Below are positions 45,101 to 54,466 of a stretch of 64,000 bases of DNA, piece by piece. This DNA comes from Steroidobacteraceae bacterium. Its GTDB lineage: Bacteria > Pseudomonadota > Gammaproteobacteria > Steroidobacterales > Steroidobacteraceae. The notes beneath the pieces were generated by a model. The model made no database searches and had not been told where the DNA came from. It was given only the letters and a program-made list of their open reading frames with translations. Made by a program: the position numbers and the translations under genes. The DNA is taken from NCBI GenBank assembly GCA_025451845.1, contig JANWJS010000020.1, positions 124,001 to 188,000 of the forward strand, given 5' to 3'. Numbering within the stretch: the first letter of the stretch is position 1; each line of letters begins with the position of its first letter.

Positions 45101-45913
45101 TTGACCGAGATCATTGTGGTGACTTCAGGTAAAGGCGGCGTCGGCAAGACGACCACCTCCGCCAGTGTGGCATGCGGTCTCGCGCGCCGCGGCAAGCGTG
45201 TGGCGGTGATCGACTTCGACATCGGCCTGCGCAATCTCGACCTCATCATGGGCTGTGAGCGCCGGGTCGTATACGACTTCGTGAATGTCATCCAGGGCGA
45301 CTGCACGCTCAAGCAGGCGCTAATCAAGGACAAGCGCCTCGAGAACCTGCACCTGCTCGCCGCTTCGCAGACGCGTGACAAGGACGCGCTGACCGCCGAC
45401 GGCGTCAAACGCGTGCTCGATGAGCTGATCGCCGAGGGCTTCGACTACATTCTCTGCGACTCTCCCGCCGGTATCGAGAAGGGCGCGCACCTGGCGATGT
45501 ACTACGCCGATCGCGCGGTGGTAGTCGTGAATCCCGAAGTCTCCTCGGTTCGCGACTCCGACCGTATCCTCGGTCTTCTGGCCAGCAAGACGCAGCGAGC
45601 GGAGCAGGGTAACGGTGGCGTCAAGGAACATCTTCTGCTGACGCGATACAACCCCAAGCGAGTCGCGAGCGGAGAGATGATGAGCGTGGAGGATGTGAAA
45701 GACATACTAGGACTCGACGTGATTGGCGTGGTGCCGGAGTCTCCGGACGTCCTGGCCGCGTCCAACTCCGGCGTTCCGGTGATCTTCAATGATGAGAGCG
45801 ATGCCTCGCTCGCCTACGACGATGCGGTGGGCCGCCTGCTCGGCGAGGATAAGCCGTTGCGCTTCCTGGAGGAGCCCAAGAGAGGCTTCTTCGCCCGGAT
45901 GTTCGGAGGTTGA
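45101..45913 (+). CDS. minD: Septum site-determining ATPase MinD
   Basis: 270 residues with a TTG start preceded by GGAG. The TTG is supported by the MinD N-terminus TEIIVVTSGKGGVGKTTTSA, which holds the deviant Walker A motif (GKGGVGKT). The C-terminal amphipathic membrane-targeting helix is RFLEEPKRGFFARMFGG. MinD recruits MinC to the membrane and is released by MinE. minE begins 1 nt after its stop. The weak start codon may lower MinD relative to its partners. Confidence 0.95.
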   Translation: MTEIIVVTSGKGGVGKTTTSASVACGLARRGKRVAVIDFDIGLRNLDLIMGCERRVVYDFVNVIQGDCTLKQALIKDKRLENLHLLAASQTRDKDALTADGVKRVLDELIAEGFDYILCDSPAGIEKGAHLAMYYADRAVVVVNPEVSSVRDSDRILGLLASKTQRAEQGNGGVKEHLLLTRYNPKRVASGEMMSVEDVKDILGLDVIGVVPESPDVLAASNSGVPVIFNDESDASLAYDDAVGRLLGEDKPLRFLEEPKRGFFARMFGG

Positions 45914-45914
45914 G

Positions 45915-46172
45915 GTGGGGCTGCTAGCACTCTTTCGCCGCACGCCCTCTTCCGCCAGCGTCGCCAAGGAGCGCCTGCGCATCATCGTCGCGCAGGAGCG
46001 CAGCGCGCGCGGGAGCCCGGACTACCTGCCGCTGCTGCGCCGCGAGATCCTTCAGGTGATCCACAAGTATGTCAACGTGGATCCGGAGGCGGTCCAGATC
46101 AATCTCGGACAGGATGAAGGGCACGAGGTGCTCGAGCTCAGCGTCGCCCTGCCGGAGAAGACGCGCGCTTAG
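45915..46172 (+). CDS. minE: Cell division topological specificity factor MinE
   Basis: 85 residues with a GTG start at 45915, 1 nt after the minD stop. The N-terminal membrane-binding and anti-MinCD region (GLLALFRRTPSSASVAKERL, then RIIVAQERS) is intact. The topological domain contains LPLLRREILQVIHKYVNVDP. It stimulates MinD ATPase and drives Min oscillation. Length is typical (80-90). Confidence 0.93.
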   Translation: MGLLALFRRTPSSASVAKERLRIIVAQERSARGSPDYLPLLRREILQVIHKYVNVDPEAVQINLGQDEGHEVLELSVALPEKTRA

Positions 46173-46285
46173 ACGCGCGGCCAGCCGAGGGGGCGAGGCG
46201 ACGGAGAAAGCCTGCGCCGCGGCCGCTTCGTGATAGCTTCACCGGCTGCACGCCGCGAGAGGCGGCAGATCGATGGAGTCCGGTC

Positions 46286-48112
46286 ATGATCCGAGTCCCG
46301 CGAGCGCGCTTCCTACTCGCTGTCCTCCTGTCCATCGGCGCTGCCAGTCTTGGCGCGACGCCTGCTCGAGCCGGCGCGGCCGCGCCTGCGGGCCCGGCGG
46401 CCCGGGCTCTGCACAACCTGATGAAGACCGAGTGGCTGCGCGAGATGCGGGAAGACCCGCTCGAGGCTTCCGCGGACGGCTTTCATCAATACGATGGCCT
46501 CTGGCCGGACGTGAGTCTGGCCACCGTCGCCCGCGAACATCAGGAAGACATCCAGACGCTGCAGGACCTTGCGGGCATCGACCGGAGCCTCCTCACCGGC
46601 GAGGACGGAATCAGCTACGAGCTCTTCGAGTATCGCTATCGGATGCGGGTCGAGGCTTACGGGCTCAAAGGCTATCTGATGCCGATGAATGAGCTGGACG
46701 GCATCCAGACGCTAAGGACCCTGACCGAGTCGCTGCGTTTCGCGAATGACGCCGACTACCGGCACTTCGTCCAACGCCTGCAGACCTTCAAGCTTTACAT
46801 GGACGAGACGATCGCGCTGCTCAAGCAGGGTGTGACGGACGGGATGACCGAGCCGCATGTTGTGATGGCGCGTGTCCCGCACCAGATCGACGCCTACGTC
46901 GTGGCTGATCCCGCGCAAAGCCCCCTCTATGCGCCCTTCAACGAGATGCCGGACATCATTCCGCCCGCCGAGCAGTCGCGGCTGCGCACCGCGGCCAAAG
47001 CCGCGATTGCGCAGCAAGTCACGCCGGCGTACCGGGAATTGCAGCAGTACTTCGGCAACGAGTATCTGGCGCACTGCCGCCGCAGCATCGCGGCCCAGGC
47101 GCTGCCGAACGGCAAGGCGTACTACGCATTTCAGGTGCGGGAGTACGCCACCACCGATCTGACTCCGGCGCAGATACACGCCATGGGGCTGCGCAAGGTC
47201 GCGCAGATCCATGCGCAGATGGAGCAGGTCTTCAAGCAGGTCGGCTTCAAGGGCAACTACAAGGACTTCGTGCACTATCTGCGCACCGACCCGCGCTTTT
47301 ACTACAAGGATCCGAAGCAGCTTCTCGACGCCTACCGCGTCGCGGCCAAGCGCGTGGATCCGCTCCTCGTCAATGAGTTCCCGGTCTGGATCCTGCCGCG
47401 GGTTCCTTACGGCGTCCGTCCGATTCCCGCATCCCTTGCTCCCGACACCTATCCTGCCTACTCGGATCCCCCCGCCGGCGACGGCAGTGTTGCCGGCTAC
47501 ATGTCCGTCAACCTCTACAAGCCGCAGAGCCGGCCGAAGTACGAGATCCAGGTCCTCACCTGTCACGAGGGCCGTCCCGGCCATCAGCTGCAGATCCCGA
47601 TCGGCATGGAGCTGGACAACCTGCCGGACTTCCGCCGCTTCGACTATTACAGCTCTTATGGGGAAGGTTGGGCGCTCTACACCGAGACGCTCTGCGACGA
47701 CATGGGGCTCTACGACAACCCCTATTCCCGCTTCGGCTACCTGGACTACCAGATGTGGCGCGCCGTCAGGCTGGTCGTGGACACGGGCATGCATTCCGAG
47801 GGTTGGACGCGCGCCCAGGCGGTGCGCTATTTCGAGGACAACAGCGCGTTGGCCGAGCAGAACATCGACACCGAGGTCGACCGGTATATCGCGTGGCCGG
47901 GTCAGGCGCTTTCCTATATGCTCGGCGAGCTCGACATCCAACGCCTGCGGCAGAAGGCCAAGGAGGCGCTGGGCGCGCGATTCGACATCAAGGCCTTCCA
48001 CGCCGCCGTGCTGGAGCATGGCGCCCTGCCGCTCACGGTTCTCGATGAGGTCATCGATCAGTGGATACGGGACCAGCAGAGTGCGAAGAGCGCGGGCGCG
48101 ACAGCCCAATAA
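46286..48112 (+). CDS. DUF885 family secreted protein (putative metallopeptidase)
   Basis: 608 residues. A signal peptide (FLLAVLLSIGAASLGATPARA) sends it to the periplasm. DUF885 runs almost full length. The motif TCHEGRPGHQLQ contains closely spaced His-Glu-His ligands like a zinc-peptidase site, and YYSSYGEGWALYTETLCDDM is a second family signature. The sequence LTPAQIHAMGLRKVAQIHAQ is also conserved. Catalytic activity is inferred from the motifs; substrate unknown. Followed 29 nt later by an alpha/beta hydrolase. Confidence 0.85.
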   Translation: MIRVPRARFLLAVLLSIGAASLGATPARAGAAAPAGPAARALHNLMKTEWLREMREDPLEASADGFHQYDGLWPDVSLATVAREHQEDIQTLQDLAGIDRSLLTGEDGISYELFEYRYRMRVEAYGLKGYLMPMNELDGIQTLRTLTESLRFANDADYRHFVQRLQTFKLYMDETIALLKQGVTDGMTEPHVVMARVPHQIDAYVVADPAQSPLYAPFNEMPDIIPPAEQSRLRTAAKAAIAQQVTPAYRELQQYFGNEYLAHCRRSIAAQALPNGKAYYAFQVREYATTDLTPAQIHAMGLRKVAQIHAQMEQVFKQVGFKGNYKDFVHYLRTDPRFYYKDPKQLLDAYRVAAKRVDPLLVNEFPVWILPRVPYGVRPIPASLAPDTYPAYSDPPAGDGSVAGYMSVNLYKPQSRPKYEIQVLTCHEGRPGHQLQIPIGMELDNLPDFRRFDYYSSYGEGWALYTETLCDDMGLYDNPYSRFGYLDYQMWRAVRLVVDTGMHSEGWTRAQAVRYFEDNSALAEQNIDTEVDRYIAWPGQALSYMLGELDIQRLRQKAKEALGARFDIKAFHAAVLEHGALPLTVLDEVIDQWIRDQQSAKSAGATAQ

Positions 48113-48141
48113 TCTGCAAGATCGATTCCAGGAGACAAGCC

Positions 48142-49035
48142 GTGATCGGCACATACACTCTGCGTTGGGCGTTGATGTTGATCGGGATGATCATGATGGC
48201 CGGCATCGTTCGCGCGGCCGCTGCGGTCCCGCCGGCCGTTTACACCGACCCGCCCCACGACCCGCGGTATCCGGCTCGCATGGAGGTGCTGCACATTCCG
48301 ACCCACGGGTTGAAGATCAACGGCTTCGTCTACCTCGCGGCAGGCTCCGGTCCCCATCCCACCGCCGTGTTCTGCATCGGTCTGCCAGGTAACGAAAAAA
48401 ATCTCGATCTCGTGCAGGCAGTGCGCCGTGCCGGATGGAACGGCATCACGTTTTTTTACCGGGGCTCATGGGGCAGCCCGGGCGTCTTCCGATTCGCCCA
48501 CAATCCGCAGGATGCAGAGGCGGTATTGACCTACCTGCGTTCCCGATCCGTTGCCAAAGCACTAGGCATCGACACGACCCGAATGGTGATCGTGGGCCAC
48601 AGCATGGGCGGATGGGTCGCCATCGAGACCGCGGCACGAGATCATCGGTTGGCTGGCGTCGCGCTGATTTCTCCCGCTGACATGGCCCGGGACTTTCCCG
48701 GCACAATGCCGCATCCGCAGCTGGTCGGATTCCTGTCGGGCCTGATGGAGTCCCTTGCGGGCGAAACGCCGGAGCGGATGGCGGATGAGCTGGAGGCCCA
48801 CGCGAAGGCATGGCGATTCGACCAGGCGTATGACCGGATCGATCACGTGCCGCTGCTCGTCATCACTGCCAACGACAGGTACGTGCCGTCAGACGATGCG
48901 CTCGTCAGCGCGCTGCGCGCCCGTCGCGATCCATTGGTGAGCACCGTGCACATCGATACCGACCACGTCTATTCCGATCGTCGGATTGCACTGCAGGCTG
49001 CCTTGATCGATTGGCTGCAATCATTGCCGCAATAA
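48142..49035 (+). CDS. Alpha/beta hydrolase, periplasmic
   Basis: 297 residues from a GTG at 48142 with AGGAGA upstream; a longer frame overlapping the previous gene lacks such a site. A signal-like N-terminus (WALMLIGMIMMAGIVRAAAA) is present. The nucleophile elbow is GHSMGG; the acid Asp is likely in VITANDRYVPS and the His in DTDHVYSD. It resembles dienelactone-hydrolase-like or esterase families. Substrate unknown. Possibly co-transcribed with the DUF885 gene. Confidence 0.82.
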   Translation: MIGTYTLRWALMLIGMIMMAGIVRAAAAVPPAVYTDPPHDPRYPARMEVLHIPTHGLKINGFVYLAAGSGPHPTAVFCIGLPGNEKNLDLVQAVRRAGWNGITFFYRGSWGSPGVFRFAHNPQDAEAVLTYLRSRSVAKALGIDTTRMVIVGHSMGGWVAIETAARDHRLAGVALISPADMARDFPGTMPHPQLVGFLSGLMESLAGETPERMADELEAHAKAWRFDQAYDRIDHVPLLVITANDRYVPSDDALVSALRARRDPLVSTVHIDTDHVYSDRRIALQAALIDWLQSLPQ

Positions 49036-49095
49036 CCCTGGCGTGAGGCTCGAGAAAACCCAAGCCGTGCGGCGTGTAGACACCGGCCCGGACCG

Positions 49096-50937
49096 TCAAG
49101 GGTAGAGCGGTGCGAGCCCGTCGCGTTGGCGCGGAACTTTGCCGGGCGCAGCCGGAAGCTCCGTCAGCGCCGCGGCGAGCGGGCCGCCTTGCCACGCGCC
49201 GCCGGCATAGCAGGCGCGATCGAGGTCACGGAGCAGGTCGACAACGGAGGAATCGCCGATCCGTGCTGCGACGGTGCTGACGCCTGCCGGAGTCGTGCCC
49301 CAGCAAGCCGCCGTCCAGGCGAGAAGGTGCGCTCTGGCGGCACGGGGATCGTTGGCTTCGCAGGCGGCGTGGAAGGCGGTTCGCTCTTTGGCAGGATCGG
49401 GCGAGAGTTGACTTGGGTCGAGTGAGCTCCCGCCGCCGGGGCGCCCGGAGGGGTGGCGCGAGCGGCGCGACCACAGCCACGCGCCCAGCGTAGCGAGCCA
49501 AACGGTGGCGAGGCCGATGCTCAGCCATTCCCACTCCGACGCAGAGCGCGCTAGTGCCGGCTTTCGTGCTGCCACTGCGGACGGATGCGTGAGCGGCAAG
49601 GGTCCGGCTGCGGCGCGCGCAGCGGGAGCCCTGCCGCCAGAGACGGGCGGCGTCGCAGCAGGCGCCGATGCGGGCGCCGAGACGGCGGACGCGGTGCTGC
49701 CGGCCGGGACGCTGCCGGGCGCGGGTAGGACGGTCAGGGTTCGTGCCGGCAGGGTCGCGACTCGCGGCTGGTTCGTCTGCGTGTCCCACCAAGTCACCGT
49801 GAGTGCCGGAATCGTGTACTGCCCCGGCGTGTCAGCCATGAGCGCGATCGTCTGGCCGCGGCTGCCGACCAGCTGCCCGCTCCGGGTGGAGTCTTCCAGT
49901 TTCGGCTGTTCCGGATAGGCCTTGAGTCCGGCGGGAAGGCTCAACAGTGACGAGATGTCGGGGAGCTGCGCCGCGCTGAGCCCTGTTGCCTGCAGGTCGA
50001 GATCCAGGGTCACCGGATCGCCTGCCGCAGCGGTGCGCTGCGCCGGATTCCAGGCGGCACTGAGAGTGACCCCACTGGCAGGCAGCCAGTAGCTGCTGAC
50101 CGCGCCGGCCGGCCGTGGCCGCACGGTCAACACGATCGGGTTGCCGGTCAGGCGCACAGGGCGAACGGTTCGCAGGAAGCCGCCCGGCGAGAGCCCATTG
50201 AAGAAGCCGCCGAACGGGTCGTTGGCCATGGGTGAGCGCTGATTGACGGCAACCTCTGCATCGAGCACCGGGCCCTGGAGCGTGAGCTTGCCGCTGTGCA
50301 GCGGAAAGAGCAGGTACTGCCGCGTGACGACCTGGTAGCTCTGGCCGTTGCGCTCGGCCCGGCTGTTGTCATCCGGGCCGACTTGCTTCACGACGGCATC
50401 GCTGCTCGATGGCAGCTCGAGGTTAGCGTGGTACAAGGTTTCGGATGCGAAAAGACGCACGGTCAGGTGGACGGCAGCCTCGACATAGGGCTGCTCCGGT
50501 GACGCGCTGGCCTCGATGAACACCTTTGGCGCTGATGGGGCGCCTGACGCGCCCGATTGGCTGGCGCCGCCCGCGCCAGTCACCTCGAGGGAGAGCGGTT
50601 GGCTTCGCTCTCCATCCCACGAGAGAGGAGGGATCGTCAGTTGTCCGGTCGCCTTCGGAGACAGTGTCAGGACGACCTCCGTCTTCTCGGAGGCGCTGAA
50701 GTTGACGATCTCCACGGTTGTGCTGCTGCTGGTGCCGAGGATGTCGAAGTTCTGTTGCAGAGGGGAGAGATCGGGCTGACCGCTGGCGCGGCCGTCGTGC
50801 TCCAAAGTCAACTGCACCGTGTCGCCGGCGGCGATCTGAGAAGCGTCGAGCGAGGCTCTGACAATCGCGAGGGCCGGCGCCATCAGACCGCCAACGAGGA
50901 GCAACACGACGAGGGTTCCCGAGATGCCACGTCTCAC
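49096..50937 (-). CDS. batD: BatD (oxygen-tolerance) family membrane protein
   Basis: 613 residues from a GTG at 50937 overlapping the previous stop (GTGA). Signal peptide (GTLVVLLLVGGLMAPALA), then beta-rich BatD domains (DASQIAAGDTVQLTLEHDGR; FDILGTSSSTTVEIVNFSAS) and a single transmembrane helix near 490 (WLSIGLATVWLATLGAWLW-like). The cytoplasmic tail carries helices such as AFHAACEANDPRAARAHLLA. It is the last gene of the Bat operon and is thought to bridge the periplasm to the VWA proteins. Confidence 0.86.
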   Translation of the reverse strand: MRRGISGTLVVLLLVGGLMAPALAIVRASLDASQIAAGDTVQLTLEHDGRASGQPDLSPLQQNFDILGTSSSTTVEIVNFSASEKTEVVLTLSPKATGQLTIPPLSWDGERSQPLSLEVTGAGGASQSGASGAPSAPKVFIEASASPEQPYVEAAVHLTVRLFASETLYHANLELPSSSDAVVKQVGPDDNSRAERNGQSYQVVTRQYLLFPLHSGKLTLQGPVLDAEVAVNQRSPMANDPFGGFFNGLSPGGFLRTVRPVRLTGNPIVLTVRPRPAGAVSSYWLPASGVTLSAAWNPAQRTAAAGDPVTLDLDLQATGLSAAQLPDISSLLSLPAGLKAYPEQPKLEDSTRSGQLVGSRGQTIALMADTPGQYTIPALTVTWWDTQTNQPRVATLPARTLTVLPAPGSVPAGSTASAVSAPASAPAATPPVSGGRAPAARAAAGPLPLTHPSAVAARKPALARSASEWEWLSIGLATVWLATLGAWLWSRRSRHPSGRPGGGSSLDPSQLSPDPAKERTAFHAACEANDPRAARAHLLAWTAACWGTTPAGVSTVAARIGDSSVVDLLRDLDRACYAGGAWQGGPLAAALTELPAAPGKVPRQRDGLAPLYP

Positions 50938-51989
50938 GGGCTGCTCCCCTGCGCAGCTCCGCTCTCCTGCGACTCGTCGCCTCCCTGCTGCTTCATCATG
51001 TGCTCTATGAGGAACTTCCGTTGCAGCAGGCCCGCGGGGCTGTCCGGGATCTGACGCAGCCACTGATCGAGGGCCAGCTGTTGCTCACTCTCCGGCTTCT
51101 GCTGGGGGGCTCGTGTGCCTCCCACTACGAGGCTGCCGTTGTCGGGCGGATTCGCTGCACCCTTTGGAGCGAGCTGCGACGTGCCGTTGGGTCCCGGGGC
51201 TTGCCCCTGGGCCGTATTACCGGACCCGCCGTGCTGCTGCCGCTTGCGCGCCAAAGCGGCGGCAAATGCCGCGTCACTCTGCGCCTGCCCCGGGCCCTCT
51301 TTCGAGGAGGCGAGGCTGTTGGGGTCCGTTGGGGAGTTGCCCTGCCGATAGGCGCCAGCCTGCGAGCCGTTGGACGCCATCCGACCGCCGCCGGCAGACT
51401 GTGAGCCGTGAGCGCCTCGCTGCGGCGCCGCGCCGCCCGCCTGCTGTGCTCCCGATCCGCCCTGTTGCGCTCCGGCGGACTGCTGCGGCTGCTTTCCTGA
51501 TGAGCCCGACTGCTGGCCGCCGCCCTTGCCACCGCCCTGGCCGCCGTTGCGAGGCGACGACTGCCGTGATTGCTGCTGGTGCAGCGCACGCGCGACCAGG
51601 TCCCGATTGTGGCGAAGGTCTCTATCGGCCGGAGCTTGCTTCAGTGCGGCATCGTAGGCCGCAAGCGCCAGCTGCAGCTGCCCGAACTGCGCGAGCGCGT
51701 TGCCGCGGTTGTATTCGGACTGGGCATCGGTGAAAGGTGCCAGCGCCTTTGCCGCTTCCTGATAGTGGCCCGCCTCGAGGTCGGCATAGGCACGCCGCCG
51801 CGGATCATGGAAGCGCTCAGCGGCCTGCGCCGGCTGGCCGGCATCGAGCAGCCTCTGGCCCTGCTGGTCCGGCGTGCGCCACAGGTCGGACCAGGTGTGC
51901 GGCGCACCGGCGGCGAGTGCCGCTTCGCTCATGAGACCTGCGCAGCAGAGAAGCGCTGCCGCCAGGAGCAGGGGCCGGGATCCCTTCAT
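50934..51989 (-). CDS. BatC-like TPR protein with low-complexity Gln/Gly/Ser linker
   Basis: 351 residues from the ATG at 51989 overlapping the batB stop. Signal peptide (RPLLLAAALLCCAGLMSEAA), a short TPR block (about 65-140: YADLEAGHYQEAAKALAPFT; EYNRGNALAQFGQLQLALAA), then about 150 residues very rich in Gln, Gly and Ser. The end is LDQWLRQIPDSPAGLLQRKF, a conserved BatC/TPR-type tail. Periplasmic partner of BatA/B is likely. Confidence 0.82.
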   Translation of the reverse strand: MKGSRPLLLAAALLCCAGLMSEAALAAGAPHTWSDLWRTPDQQGQRLLDAGQPAQAAERFHDPRRRAYADLEAGHYQEAAKALAPFTDAQSEYNRGNALAQFGQLQLALAAYDAALKQAPADRDLRHNRDLVARALHQQQSRQSSPRNGGQGGGKGGGQQSGSSGKQPQQSAGAQQGGSGAQQAGGAAPQRGAHGSQSAGGGRMASNGSQAGAYRQGNSPTDPNSLASSKEGPGQAQSDAAFAAALARKRQQHGGSGNTAQGQAPGPNGTSQLAPKGAANPPDNGSLVVGGTRAPQQKPESEQQLALDQWLRQIPDSPAGLLQRKFLIEHMMKQQGGDESQESGAAQGSSP

Positions 51990-52972
51990 ACCCAACCTCG
52001 CCGCGCGAGGAGCGCGGCCAATAGCAGCAGTGCCGGCAGGAGCCACACCCCATCGTTGAGCCAACTCGGGAGCTGCGCACGCGGGGCGGCAACACCGGAC
52101 TTGAATTGGCGCGAGCCGGCCTCCTGCAGGGCCGAGATGAGCGCAGGCAGCGCGCTCAACGGCACGAACCGCCCGCCGCCGGCGGCCGCGACCCGCTGCA
52201 AGACGTCGGTATCGAGACGCGTCAAGACAACTTGGCCGCTTCCGTCGCGGACGAAGCTGCCATTGCCGTCAGGCTCCGGAGCACCGCCGCTCGTGCCCAC
52301 GCCTACAACATTCACAACGATGCCCTGACGGCGCAACTGCTGGGCCGCAATCAGAGCTCGCGCCGGATCGGTAATCCCGTCGGCCAGCACGATGACCTGG
52401 CGATCTCTGCCGCGCGCCGCTCCCAGCAGACGCGCCGACTCCTCGAGCGCAGGCGCGAGGCGATCGCCTGCTTCCGGCATCAGACTCGGAGTCAACGGCT
52501 GCGCAAGATTGCGCACCGTAGCCACATCACTGGTCAGCGGCGCCACGGTGTAGGCGTCTCCGGCGAAGGTGACGAGCCCTACGCGGGCATCGTGCGAGGC
52601 TGACAGCAGATTGTCGATTGCGTAACGCGCCCGTGCGATCCTGCTCGGCGGCACGTCCGTGGCATCCATCGAGGGCGACAGCTCGAGCGCCACTATCCAG
52701 GCCGCGGGTGCGCGATAGGCGGGAGTGATCTGACGCTGCCACGTGGGCCCCGCGAGCGCCAGCACGGCCAGTGTCCAGAGGAGTCCGATGAGCAGCCACG
52801 GCGAGCGGCCGACGCCGGCCTCGCTCAGCCGCAGCAGCGAGAGCAGCTCGCCGTCCAGCAACCGCTGCCATGCCCCATCGCGTCCGCGGCGACGTGCCAG
52901 CCAGACAGCGAGCGCCAGGAGCGGCGGGAGCGCCAGGAGCCAGTAAGGATGGAGAAAGTGGAAAGCGCTCAT
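51986..52972 (-). CDS. batB: BatB-like VWA-domain membrane protein
   Basis: 328 residues from the ATG at 52972. Two N-terminal transmembrane helices, a VWA domain, and a C-terminal helix (VWLLPALLLLAALLARRGW). The metal-site motif expected to be DxSxS reads ELSPS at 97-101, so the first Asp is Glu. The Thr/Asp positions later in the domain (LTSDVATV, VLADGITDP) look intact. It starts 4 nt after batA. Possibly altered metal binding compared with BatA. Confidence 0.86.
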   Translation of the reverse strand: MSAFHFLHPYWLLALPPLLALAVWLARRRGRDGAWQRLLDGELLSLLRLSEAGVGRSPWLLIGLLWTLAVLALAGPTWQRQITPAYRAPAAWIVALELSPSMDATDVPPSRIARARYAIDNLLSASHDARVGLVTFAGDAYTVAPLTSDVATVRNLAQPLTPSLMPEAGDRLAPALEESARLLGAARGRDRQVIVLADGITDPARALIAAQQLRRQGIVVNVVGVGTSGGAPEPDGNGSFVRDGSGQVVLTRLDTDVLQRVAAAGGGRFVPLSALPALISALQEAGSRQFKSGVAAPRAQLPSWLNDGVWLLPALLLLAALLARRGWV

Positions 52973-52976
52973 GACG

Positions 52977-53942
52977 TCAGAACCGCTCCGCCATGAAGCA
53001 GGCGGCGGGTACGCTGAGCAGCAGGGCGAGCGCCAGCGGCCAGGTGAACCATTCGGCCGCGGGACGCAGCCACTGCTTCTGCCCCGCGGTCGGCTCGAGC
53101 TCATCGATCCTGCGGTAGACCGCTTGCAGGGCCGCCGGATCGGCGGCACGGAAGTACTCGCCACCCGTGAGGCCGGCGATCTTCTTCAACAGGCCCTCAT
53201 CGAGATCGGTGTTGCCGGCGGTGAGCCCGAACAAAGACTGCTCTTCCGCCGCACCCACGCCGATCGTGAAGATGCGCAGGCCTGTTTGCGCCGCGAGGCG
53301 CGCCGCCTCGAGCGGCGGTATGACCCCGGCGTCATTACCCCCGTCGGTGAGCAGAATGAGCACCGACTGGTGCATGGGGGCACCGTTAGTCAGCTCTCGC
53401 TGGCGCAGCTCTTTGATGGCAAGCCCGATGGCATCACCGATCGCCGTCTGTGGGCCCGCGACGCCGACCACGGCCTCGTCGAGAAACTGATGCACCGTCG
53501 CGATGTCCGCCGTGAGCGGTGCCTGCAGGTACGGACGCGTGCCGAAAAGAATCAGGCCGATCTGATCGCCCCGCCGCCGATCGACGAAGCGCCCGGCAAC
53601 GATCTGCACGATTTCCAAGCGGCTGGCGCCACCCATGTCCTGGGAGGCCATGGAGCCCGAGCAGTCGATCGCCAACATGATCTGCCGGCCATTCGTGGGC
53701 AAGGGCAGGGGCTGACCCAGCCATTGCGGCCGCATGGCGGCCAACACGAGGAGCACCCAGACCGCAGCCAACAGCGCCAGTACTGCGCGCGGCAGCGTCG
53801 CAGTCGCTGCCGGAGCCGGGACTGATGCGGCAAATGGCAGGTACAGCGCCGCGCCGCCCGGCTCCGCGGCACGGCGCGCCCGCAGCATGATCCAGGGCAG
53901 CGGCAGCAGCAGCGCCATCCAGGGCCAGGCAAGGTGGAACAT
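52977..53942 (-). CDS. batA: BatA-like VWA-domain membrane protein
   Basis: 321 residues from the ATG at 53942, which overlaps the DUF4381 stop by 1 nt. Two N-terminal helices, a VWA domain with intact MIDAS motif DCSGS (93-97), and a C-terminal helix. Downstream features LILLTDGGNDAGVIPPLEAA and FTIGVG are typical of aerotolerance VWA proteins. It works with MoxR in stress or assembly roles not yet defined. Confidence 0.88.
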   Translation of the reverse strand: MFHLAWPWMALLLPLPWIMLRARRAAEPGGAALYLPFAASVPAPAATATLPRAVLALLAAVWVLLVLAAMRPQWLGQPLPLPTNGRQIMLAIDCSGSMASQDMGGASRLEIVQIVAGRFVDRRRGDQIGLILFGTRPYLQAPLTADIATVHQFLDEAVVGVAGPQTAIGDAIGLAIKELRQRELTNGAPMHQSVLILLTDGGNDAGVIPPLEAARLAAQTGLRIFTIGVGAAEEQSLFGLTAGNTDLDEGLLKKIAGLTGGEYFRAADPAALQAVYRRIDELEPTAGQKQWLRPAAEWFTWPLALALLLSVPAACFMAERF

Positions 53943-54466
53943 CAGCGGCTCCCGCGGAGCGAGGGGGCGGCCGTGCCGCCGGCCGTCCCTGGCGGTGAGG
54001 CCCCCGGCCCGCGCGTCCGCGCGCGGCGCACGAAAGCATCGGCGCCCGAAATCCAACACTCGCGCTCATCGCCGCCGCGGCCGCCGAATGCGGTCGTGAG
54101 CAGCGATCGGCCCGCCTCTCCCGCGAGCGGGGTGCCGCCCTGGGCGACGACGAATGCGAGCCACGCATCGCCCGTCAGGCGGGCGACCCGCGTGCTGCCG
54201 AACACCGCGAGGGCGAAGCGGCGCAACAGACTCTCGATGGCGCGCGCGCCTGCTACGGCATCCCATTCCGCGGCGCGGATGGCGCGCAGCTCGCGCAACG
54301 CCGCGCGCCGGCTCCTGCGGTAGGCATCGCGCCACCACCACATGCCGGCAGCCGCTGCGCACAGCAGCAGCGCCGCCAACAGCCACCAGCCCGGAGCGGG
54401 GGGCCACCAGCCGGGCGGCGGCGGCGCATGGGCGGGCGCGAGTTGTGCGAGCCAGTGGGGTGTCAT
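53942..54466 (-). CDS. DUF4381 membrane protein
   Basis: 174 residues. A Pro/Trp-rich N-terminus, one transmembrane helix (GWWLLAALLLCAAAAGMWWW), then a cytoplasmic domain with AIESLLRRFALAVFGSTRVA and TGDAWLAFVVAQGGTPLAGE, the DUF4381 pattern. Consistently encoded between DUF58 and BatA genes. It overlaps the DUF58 gene by 4 bp. Function unknown. Confidence 0.8.
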   Translation of the reverse strand: MTPHWLAQLAPAHAPPPPGWWPPAPGWWLLAALLLCAAAAGMWWWRDAYRRSRRAALRELRAIRAAEWDAVAGARAIESLLRRFALAVFGSTRVARLTGDAWLAFVVAQGGTPLAGEAGRSLLTTAFGGRGGDERECWISGADAFVRRARTRGPGASPPGTAGGTAAPSLRGSR

